From Bacteriovoracaceae bacterium (GTDB lineage: Bacteria; Bdellovibrionota; Bacteriovoracia; Bacteriovoracales; Bacteriovoracaceae): a stretch of DNA of 17,850 nucleotides. The position numbers and the translations under genes are program-made. How positions within the stretch are numbered: position 1 is the stretch's first letter; each line of letters starts with the position of its first letter. The stretch covers positions 1 to 17,850 of the forward strand of contig CANFNN010000023.1 of assembly GCA_947448095.1 (NCBI GenBank), given 5' to 3'. The notes under the pieces are model-generated. The model was given only the letters and a program-made list of their open reading frames with translations. It did no database searches and was not told the DNA's origin. Positions 12,666-17,850 of the stretch are shown one piece after another.

Positions 12666-13034
12666 ATGGGTAAAAGACTATATGTAGGAAATCTTTCTTA
12701 TTCACTTAAGGCCCCAGAGCTAGAAGAAATTTTTAAAGCTGTGGGTGAAGTTGTTAACGTTAAAGTTGTCATGGATCAAGAAACAGGCCGCTCAAAGGGT
12801 TTTGCTTTTGTAGAGATGGCGACAGACGACCAAGGAACTCAGGCGATTGAAACACTCAATGGCAAAGACGTTGGGGGACGCGCGCTTAAAGTGACTGAGG
12901 CCAATCCTCGTCCAGAGCGTCCATCAGGTGGTGCCAGAGCTCCGGGCGGCTCTGGTGGTGAGCGCGGAAGTTTTAGTCGTGGGGGAGCTTTTGCTAGAAA
13001 TGGTAATGGTGAGCGCGGCGGAAATCGTTACTAA
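12666..13034 (+). CDS. Glycine-rich RRM RNA-binding protein
   Basis: A 122-residue protein with one RNA-recognition motif (about 3-80): RNP2 is LYVGNL (5-10) and RNP1 is KGFAFVEM (44-51), so the exposed aromatics that stack on RNA bases are present. Residues 81-122 form a flexible Gly/Arg/Ser-rich tail with RGG-like steps, comparable to the cold-regulated Rbp proteins of cyanobacteria and single-RRM proteins of many proteobacteria. It probably binds single-stranded RNA in the cytoplasm; targets are unknown. The start at 12666 is fixed by AGGAGG 9 bases upstream and by the RRM boundary; the open frame continues back to 12606 with unrelated sequence. A terminator follows closely. Confidence 0.94.
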   Translation: MGKRLYVGNLSYSLKAPELEEIFKAVGEVVNVKVVMDQETGRSKGFAFVEMATDDQGTQAIETLNGKDVGGRALKVTEANPRPERPSGGARAPGGSGGERGSFSRGGAFARNGNGERGGNRY

Positions 13035-13055
13035 ATACTAACTACTGAAACGAGG

Positions 13056-13079
13056 GGGCCAGTTCACTGGCCCTTTTTT
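13056..13079 (+). terminator. Rho-independent terminator of the RRM gene
   Basis: GGGCCAG (13056-13062) pairs with CTGGCCC (13067-13073) around TTCA, followed by six T. The tail ends only 3 bases before the ATG of the next gene. Confidence 0.88.
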
Positions 13080-13082
13080 ATT

Positions 13083-13556
13083 ATGATGAAAATGTTTACT
13101 TTGATTCTTCCTCTTTTGTCTTTTTCTGCTCTTGGTCAAAAGAACTGCTCTTTTACCCGGCACTATCATGTCGAGCTTAAGGGAATCGATCTACCAATTG
13201 CTCTCAAAAACAAAATTTTGAGTAGTTTCAATCCTAAAAATATAATCGTTCAAAAAACCAATGAAGAGATGAACATCGTGGTCTGTGCCACTGTTGGCAA
13301 ATTTCTTGACCCCAAAGAAATCTTGAAATTACCTCACTCAAAAGAAGAACACGTCCTCACAAAACTGAGCCTTGCTCCGGACCAAAATGGCTTTTGGCTC
13401 ATGAGTGTGGAAAATTTCATGCGAAAAGACGAAAAAGAAATGACTTCGGTGAACGCCTTAGAGATTCATCATTCGCCAAAATTGATCAAACAGATGAAGG
13501 ATCCGGAAGTGGTGAAGTGGGTCTCGAGCAATCTTTTGCCCCCAACATCTAAGTAA
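13083..13556 (+). CDS. Small exported protein of unknown function
   Basis: A 157-residue protein with a signal peptide (MMKMFTLILPLLSFSALG, cleavage near Q20). The mature part has two Cys (22 and 68), a possible disulfide, mixed strands and helices, and no recognised family. The start could be 13083, 13086 or 13092 (three in-frame ATG codons). None has a Shine-Dalgarno, because the RRM terminator's T run sits immediately upstream. How it is expressed is therefore unclear: read-through of the terminator, or a promoter overlapping it, would be needed. Confidence 0.7.
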   Translation: MMKMFTLILPLLSFSALGQKNCSFTRHYHVELKGIDLPIALKNKILSSFNPKNIIVQKTNEEMNIVVCATVGKFLDPKEILKLPHSKEEHVLTKLSLAPDQNGFWLMSVENFMRKDEKEMTSVNALEIHHSPKLIKQMKDPEVVKWVSSNLLPPTSK

Positions 13557-13592
13557 AGTTCAATTAACGCGCTTAAGCATAGTTGCGATATC

Positions 13593-13620
13593 TTGACGCT
13601 TGAGTGTAGAATACTAATAA
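13593..13620 (+). promoter_or_regulatory. Possible promoter of the oxidase operon
   Basis: TTGACG (13593-13598) followed after 16 bases by TAATAA (13615-13620) gives a good -35 with a poor -10, some 40 bases before the subunit III ATG. The perfect 8-base palindrome GCTTAAGC (13571-13578) lies just upstream and could be a binding site, but such short palindromes are common. Confidence 0.3.
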
Positions 13621-13656
13621 ATTGTTCAACTTATCTAAGCTGTTGGAGTCCACATT

Positions 13657-14286
13657 ATGGCCGATCATTCTCATGATGCTCATCATCCCCATAACCCTTT
13701 AATTGGTGGAGTAGATCCTCAATTCGCGAAGGCCACTCCAGGTAAGATTGGTATGTGGATCTTCCTAGTGACTGATGCCATGTCATTTTCGGGCTTTCTG
13801 ATTGCTTACGCAGTTCTTCGCACCAAACTCAATTGGCCTCATCCTTCTGACTATCTAGGAATTAGACTTTCAGGGATTGCGACTTTTCTCCTTATTTGCT
13901 CTTCAGTTTCGATGGTTCTTGCCATTGATGCTTGTAAATCACGCGACCGCAAAAATATGCTCAACTGGTTACTCGTCACTATTATTGGGGGAGCTACGTT
14001 TTTAGGGATCCAGATGTACGAGTACACTCACTTGGTTCATCAAGGTGTAAAACTCGCGTCATTTGCTCATGGCCCAAGCTTATTTGGTTCAACTTTCTAT
14101 CTCATCACTGGATTTCATGGTCTTCACGTGGCCACAGGTGTTGGGTATTTGATTTGTGAATATATCAATGCTCGCAAAGGTCACTACGATAACGGTGATT
14201 ATAATCGCCTTGAGATCCTTGGACTGTTCTGGCACTTCGTCGATCTAGTCTGGATTCTGGTATTCACTTTTATTTATCTTTTATAA
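13657..14286 (+). CDS. ctaE: Cytochrome c oxidase subunit III
   Basis: A 209-residue inner-membrane protein with five predicted transmembrane helices, the short bacterial form of heme-copper oxidase subunit III. Recognisable segments are KIGMWIFLVTDAMSFSGFLIAY (31-52), the EYTHL-type helix end (127-131), GSTFYLITGFHGLHV (144-158) and the final FWHFVDLVWILVFTFIYL. The subunit carries no redox centre and stabilises subunit I and its proton uptake. The N-terminus is His-rich (HSHDAHHPH, 4-12). GGAG lies about 9 bases before the ATG. It is the first gene of the oxidase cluster, an unusual position, and its stop overlaps the next start (TAATG). Confidence 0.95.
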   Translation: MADHSHDAHHPHNPLIGGVDPQFAKATPGKIGMWIFLVTDAMSFSGFLIAYAVLRTKLNWPHPSDYLGIRLSGIATFLLICSSVSMVLAIDACKSRDRKNMLNWLLVTIIGGATFLGIQMYEYTHLVHQGVKLASFAHGPSLFGSTFYLITGFHGLHVATGVGYLICEYINARKGHYDNGDYNRLEILGLFWHFVDLVWILVFTFIYLL

Positions 14287-14513
14287 TGAACAAAATAAGT
14301 TTCTCCCTAATCAGTTTATTTTTCGTGTCGGACCTTCTTGCTTGTCCGTACTGCACTGGCAGTACGCAGGGCGGGAAGGACTCCAACACCACTTTGGTTC
14401 TTGGTCTTTTTATCCTCTCGATCTATATTCCATTTTTTATTATTTATCGGATGATCAAAAAACACCGTGCCCTTAAAGAGGCCCATGCAACTTCAGGATC
14501 TACCGAGTCTTAA
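14286..14513 (+). CDS. Small CPYC membrane protein of the oxidase operon
   Basis: A 75-residue protein. The N-terminus MNKISFSLISLFFVSDLLA is a signal sequence directly followed by CPYC (20-23), then a short Gly/Ser/Asn linker, one transmembrane helix (about 36-55) and a basic, Lys/His-containing cytoplasmic tail. The CxxC would face the periplasm, close to the membrane, suitable for binding copper or exchanging disulfides. LLAC also reads as a weak lipobox, so Cys20 might instead be lipidated. It starts on the stop codon of subunit III (TAATG) and overlaps the next gene by 29 bases, so a role in oxidase assembly is inferred from context only. No family name is recognised. Confidence 0.75.
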   Translation: MNKISFSLISLFFVSDLLACPYCTGSTQGGKDSNTTLVLGLFILSIYIPFFIIYRMIKKHRALKEAHATSGSTES

Positions 14514-14904
14514 TGCTTCTCTTAATGCCGTTTCAGCAGCGCTTTTATTAAGTGGTTTCGTTGCTATTAAACGAGGCAACAAAGAACTTCATAAAAAACT
14601 GATGATCTCTGCCTTACTCGTTTCAGCGGCTTTTCTTACAAGTTATTTGATCTATCACTTTAATTTTCCCACTAAGAAATTTCCCGATCTTGGCTGGATT
14701 AAGACTGTCTATTATTTGATTCTCTTCCCACATATCATTCTGGCCGTGGTCATGGTACCCATGATCCTTAAGACATTTTGGCATGCATTCAGAGGAGAGT
14801 GGGAGAAGCACAAAAAAATTGCTCGCCTAACTTTTCCTATTTGGATGTACGTCTCTGTGACGGGTGTGATCGTTTACTTCATGTTGTATCACTGGTTTGT
14901 ATGA
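14485..14904 (+). CDS. DUF420 membrane protein (CtaM/YozB-like oxidase assembly factor)
   Basis: A 139-residue protein with four predicted transmembrane helices and the DUF420 pattern: NASLNAVSAALLLSGFVAIKRGNKELHKKLMISA (9-42), LIYHF (55-59), YYLILFPHIILAVVMVP and the final helix ending FMLYHWFV. Conserved His lie at helix ends. DUF420 members CtaM (Staphylococcus) and YozB (Bacillus) are needed for a functional aa3 oxidase and have been connected with its CuB centre. The start at 14485 is preferred because AAAGAGG lies just upstream; a GTG at 14467 is also possible. It overlaps the preceding gene by 29 bases and the following one by 4 (ATGA). Confidence 0.88.
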   Translation: MQLQDLPSLNASLNAVSAALLLSGFVAIKRGNKELHKKLMISALLVSAAFLTSYLIYHFNFPTKKFPDLGWIKTVYYLILFPHIILAVVMVPMILKTFWHAFRGEWEKHKKIARLTFPIWMYVSVTGVIVYFMLYHWFV

Positions 14905-16613
14905 ACTTCATTTTCTGGCCTTTGTATCTGGGGACAGTTGTCCTTTTGATAGTGGGCGCTCAACTTCAAGTATTAAAAACGGGACTCGTTTGTCCTGACT
15001 GGCCGCTTTGTTTTGGTGAATTTCTTCCACTGTATATGACTCCCGCTTTTTATGAATCTCTTCACCGCTTTTTGGCCGGTATCGTGGGGATTTTGAGTAT
15101 CGTTTGGGCGATAGGGCGCTGGAAAGAGTTCCGCTACAAATCCCTTTTGCCACTTTTTTTAATTATCCTTCAGTCACTTCTTGGTTTAGCGACTTTTATG
15201 TACAAGCTTCCAACAGTGACAACGATTCTTCATTTGGTTTTTTCGCTTTTGTTTCTCTCGACCTTGGAAGGAACCCACCACTTAAATTTCGATGAATCCC
15301 TCAAAGAAAAATGGAACCCAAAACTTAAAGACGTAGTGAGCTTTTTTTTCTTCTTTTTGATTTTTCAATTTATTTTAGGCGGCATTCTTCGCAAATCTTC
15401 TTTGCTTGCGAGTTGTGAAGAATCAATGCAGTTTTGGCAGTGCTGGCAGGAGCAATCCAAGATTCCTCTGGCCGGAAGTTTATCGCTGATCCACCGCACG
15501 CTTGGGATTTTCACCACCATCAGCGGAATGTTTGTTTTTATTCATCTCATAAAACGCTTACCAAAATGGAAAACAGCGGCAGTTGTCGGGCTTGTTTGTA
15601 TGCTGGCACAAATTTGGCTTGGCATAAAAATGGGGCGAAGCTCAAGCCGTGAAATGATCATATGGCACTTTAGTTTTGCTCTTTTGTCTTTTTGTTCCCT
15701 GCTTTTTTTAGTGGTTCGTCTTCGCCGCTATGAAACTTATTTTTTTGGAAAACCAGTTCCCACATATTTGAATGATCTAATGGATCTGTTCAAACCCAAA
15801 TTAACTATTTTGGTAGTCGTGACCCTGTTGGTGGGAGTTTTCGTTGCCCCACTTACGATGAATCTTATCTACTTGGTGCTTTCACTTATTGCCATCTGGC
15901 TTCAGGCAGCAGGAAGTTTGAGCCTCAATTGTTATCTTGAGCGCGATATTGATAAACATATGGAGCGCACCAAAGATAGGCCACTACCGGCCGGACGACT
16001 GGCGCCAAGTGTTGCCTGGAACTGGGGTTGGGGTCTTATTATTGTAGGAACCATTATTTTATTATTATGCGCCAACGTTCTAACTGCTAGCCTAGGCCTG
16101 TTTTCAGCAATTTCTTATTTGTATGTCTACACACCACTAAAAATGAAATCCCCCTACGCGCTTTATGTGGGGGCCGTGCCGGGTGCACTTCCGACTTTGA
16201 TGGGATGGACCCTGATGACGAACTCCGTCAGTGGTCTTGGGATCTATCTTTTTGGAATATTATTTCTGTGGCAGATCCCGCATTTCATGGCGATCAGCTA
16301 CTACCGCAAATCTGATTATTCCAATGCTCAAATTCTCACATTTGCCCAAACCCATTCCAAAAGTTTTTTGCAGGTCAACATTCTCCTCTATAGTTTAATG
16401 ATTCTGCTCTATGGATTATTGCCTTATGTTTGGGGCTGGAGGGGAGAGGGCTATCTTTATACCTCTTTAACGGTGGGCGTTATTCTTTCTTTCTGGGCCA
16501 TGGTGGGATTTAAAAAAGACGACTCAGAAATGTCTAAGTGGGCGCGAAGTTATTTTTTCTTAACAATCTTTTATTTACCAATTCAGCTCGGGATTCTGCT
16601 GGTGTTGAGATAA
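14901..16613 (+). CDS. ctaA-ctaB: Fused heme A synthase (CtaA/COX15) and heme O synthase (CtaB)
   Basis: A 570-residue polytopic inner-membrane protein. Residues 1-277 are a COX15/CtaA domain of about eight helices with the four heme-ligand His (H55 in LHRFLAG, H111, H198 in IHRTLGI, H256 in WHFSF), the first-loop Cys pair in CPDWPLC (31-37) and a second pair (C172/C181). Residues 285-570 are a CtaB prenyltransferase with NCYLERDIDKHMERT (343-357) and YRKSDY (468-473). CtaB farnesylates heme B to heme O and CtaA oxidises heme O to heme A, so the fusion channels consecutive steps. In the first Asp-rich motif the usual N-x-x-x-D has Glu at 347. The ATG at 14901 overlaps the DUF420 stop; upstream codons in frame are not part of the gene. 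Confidence 0.95.
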   Translation: MNFIFWPLYLGTVVLLIVGAQLQVLKTGLVCPDWPLCFGEFLPLYMTPAFYESLHRFLAGIVGILSIVWAIGRWKEFRYKSLLPLFLIILQSLLGLATFMYKLPTVTTILHLVFSLLFLSTLEGTHHLNFDESLKEKWNPKLKDVVSFFFFFLIFQFILGGILRKSSLLASCEESMQFWQCWQEQSKIPLAGSLSLIHRTLGIFTTISGMFVFIHLIKRLPKWKTAAVVGLVCMLAQIWLGIKMGRSSSREMIIWHFSFALLSFCSLLFLVVRLRRYETYFFGKPVPTYLNDLMDLFKPKLTILVVVTLLVGVFVAPLTMNLIYLVLSLIAIWLQAAGSLSLNCYLERDIDKHMERTKDRPLPAGRLAPSVAWNWGWGLIIVGTIILLLCANVLTASLGLFSAISYLYVYTPLKMKSPYALYVGAVPGALPTLMGWTLMTNSVSGLGIYLFGILFLWQIPHFMAISYYRKSDYSNAQILTFAQTHSKSFLQVNILLYSLMILLYGLLPYVWGWRGEGYLYTSLTVGVILSFWAMVGFKKDDSEMSKWARSYFFLTIFYLPIQLGILLVLR

Positions 16614-16710
16614 TTATCAATCCTTTTGAGTAGATGAACCTAAAACTTTAAGTTACAATTCAATGAGTTAAACTTATTGCTTATTAATTTTTTTCACAGG
16701 ATGTTGTGAG

Positions 16711-17532
16711 ATGAACATTTCATTTTCTGAACGTCTTCTTGGATTGATTTCCAACGTTCATGAGATTTCAGCGAAATCCATGGGCTTTTGGGAGAGTATT
16801 CAACCCCCTGAAGACATTTCTACCAACGGTCACTTAATCGAGTGGCTCTTTAACTACACGACTTATGTGAATCTTTTTTGGTTTGCACTAGTAGTTATTG
16901 GGATTTTTGGTTTTTCTTATCTCTATTCTCAGAAGCGTCACAAAAAACCGCTTTATACTCACGGGAATGAGAAGAAGCATCTTTTCATTACTGCCTTCAT
17001 CGCTGTGGGCGTGTTTCTTTCAGTGGATCTCGTGATCACGAAAGTTTCTACCAAAGATATGAAAGAAGTTTTTTGGAACTTCGATGATAAAGGCGACATT
17101 GTAAAAGTTCAGGTCCTCGCTCAGCAGTGGGCATGGAATTTTCGTTACGCTGGAGCTGACGGGGAATTCAACACGGTTGATGATGTTGTATCTTTGAACG
17201 ACATGCGTGTTCCTGTTGGTAAAAAAGTATTGATTCAAATGACATCAAAAGATGTGATTCACGCTTTCTACCTTCCCAATGCACGTATTAAAGCTGATGC
17301 CATTCCTGGACGCTTCTCTAAACTTTGGTTTGATGCCAAAAGACCTGGAGAGTTCGAAATTGCTTGTGCTGAAATGTGCGGAACTCATCACTATTTAATG
17401 AAAGCTCAATTAACAGTTCTCACTCAAGAAGATTTTGATTCATGGGTGAAAGAATCTCAAAGCATGGCAATCGCGACTAACGACACTGAGGATGTAAATC
17501 TTCGTTGGGGTTGGAAGTGGGGGAGTAAATAA
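16711..17532 (+). CDS. ctaC: Cytochrome c oxidase subunit II (CuA subunit)
   Basis: A 273-residue protein with two transmembrane helices (about 50-72 and 90-110) and a periplasmic cupredoxin domain. The binuclear CuA site is complete: H184 (DVIHAF), then C219, E221, C223, H227 and M230 in CAEMCGTHHYLM. The aromatic electron-entry segment QWAWNF is at 139-144. No cytochrome c domain is fused, so electrons should come from a separate cytochrome c. The start is supported by GTGAG directly upstream; the absence of a classical signal peptide suggests the N-terminal region is anchored rather than cleaved. A 97-base gap separates it from the heme synthase gene. Its stop overlaps the subunit I start (TAATG). 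Confidence 0.96.
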   Translation: MNISFSERLLGLISNVHEISAKSMGFWESIQPPEDISTNGHLIEWLFNYTTYVNLFWFALVVIGIFGFSYLYSQKRHKKPLYTHGNEKKHLFITAFIAVGVFLSVDLVITKVSTKDMKEVFWNFDDKGDIVKVQVLAQQWAWNFRYAGADGEFNTVDDVVSLNDMRVPVGKKVLIQMTSKDVIHAFYLPNARIKADAIPGRFSKLWFDAKRPGEFEIACAEMCGTHHYLMKAQLTVLTQEDFDSWVKESQSMAIATNDTEDVNLRWGWKWGSK

Positions 17533-17850
17533 TGGCATTTTTAGAACAACACATTCACGACGAACCTAAAACATTCGCGTCGAAATACCTCTTTTCTTAC
17601 GATCACAAAGTTATTGGTAAACAATTTCTTTGGTACGGAATTTTCTTTCTCTTGATTGGTGGTTTGATGGCGATGTTGATTCGCTGGACACTCGCTTATC
17701 CGGGAGTTCCGTTTCCAGTGATCGGAAATCTTCTTTTTCCTCATTCTGGCGGGGTTGTTCCTCCTGATACGTATGCCATGCTTTTTACAATGCATGGAAC
17801 GATCATGATTTTCTACGCCATTACTCCGATTCTTATTGGAGCATTTGGAA
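17532..17850 (+). CDS. ctaD: Cytochrome c oxidase subunit I (3' truncated by window end)
   Basis: The first 106 codons of subunit I run to the window end. The start MAFLEQHIHDEPKTF is followed by the family's entry motif FSYDHKVIGKQF (21-32), the first transmembrane helix (about 33-52), a periplasmic loop and helix II with MHGTIMIF (87-94). H88 is the expected low-spin heme a ligand. The CuB and heme a3 ligands lie beyond the window. The ATG uses the last A of the subunit II stop, so the two are translationally coupled. Confidence 0.95.
   Translation, partial: MAFLEQHIHDEPKTFASKYLFSYDHKVIGKQFLWYGIFFLLIGGLMAMLIRWTLAYPGVPFPVIGNLLFPHSGGVVPPDTYAMLFTMHGTIMIFYAITPILIGAFG

Noticed and set aside
14778..14900. 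Upstream extension of the CtaA-CtaB frame
   Set aside because: This part overlaps the DUF420 coding region in another frame and encodes no membrane segment of the family. The ATG at 14901 is coupled to the upstream stop by ATGA and begins the conserved first helix.

Overview
The window looks like chromosomal DNA from an AT-leaning Gram-negative bacterium. The best guess is a Bdellovibrio-and-like organism of the Bacteriovorax/Peredibacter type. Support for that placement: many small genes for secreted proteins and lipoproteins, a proteobacterial-type YcaO, a glycine-rich RRM protein, an aa3-type cytochrome c oxidase cluster with a fused heme A/heme O synthase, and sigma-54-like promoters. This is inference from gene content and style; no search was run.

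Layout. (1) 1-315 is the 3' end of an unrecognised gene. (2) 426-2743 is a complete transcription unit present twice in tandem. Each copy has a sigma-54-like promoter, a conserved leader block with a dyad, a 331-residue lipoprotein full of period-4 glycine (GX3) repeats, and a GGGCCC terminator. (3) 2753-3914 (minus) is a two-gene operon for cysteine-rich exported proteins: a small Cys/Lys-rich lipoprotein and a six-repeat GLG1-type protein with 24 regularly spaced cysteines. (4) 4026-5294 (plus) holds a secreted protein with a possible permuted papain-like His/Cys arrangement, followed 3 bases later by a group II truncated hemoglobin. (5) 5275-6465 (minus) is a QEGLA-motif (DUF1704/MATCAP-like) HExxxH protein whose 3' end overlaps that of the hemoglobin gene. 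(6) 6528-9890 (plus) holds three exported proteins: one unknown, a class I glutamine-amidotransferase-like hydrolase, and an M1-type zinc aminopeptidase; the last two overlap by ATGA. (7) 9963-10577 (minus) is a GNAT acetyltransferase. (8) 10727-12481 (minus) is ycaO, with a very clear terminator. (9) 12666-13034 (plus) is an RRM RNA-binding protein, and 13083-13556 (plus) a small exported unknown. (10) 13657 to the window end (plus) is the oxidase operon: subunit III, a CPYC mini-membrane protein, a DUF420 protein, the CtaA-CtaB fusion, subunit II and the start of subunit I.

How the genes work together. The last block is a coherent respiratory module: the enzyme subunits sit with heme O/heme A synthesis and two small membrane proteins that are likely assembly factors. 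Subunit III, the two small proteins and the fusion are linked by overlapping stop/start codons, as are subunits II and I. The rest of the window is a series of short operons for periplasmic or outer-surface proteins. Several genes have no Shine-Dalgarno sequence, and two of them have a -10 hexamer 6-7 bases before the ATG, suggesting leaderless transcripts. The most unusual items are the duplicated GX3-repeat lipoprotein unit with its sigma-54-like promoters and the neighbouring cysteine-rich operon. No tRNA, rRNA, CRISPR array or mobile element was seen.
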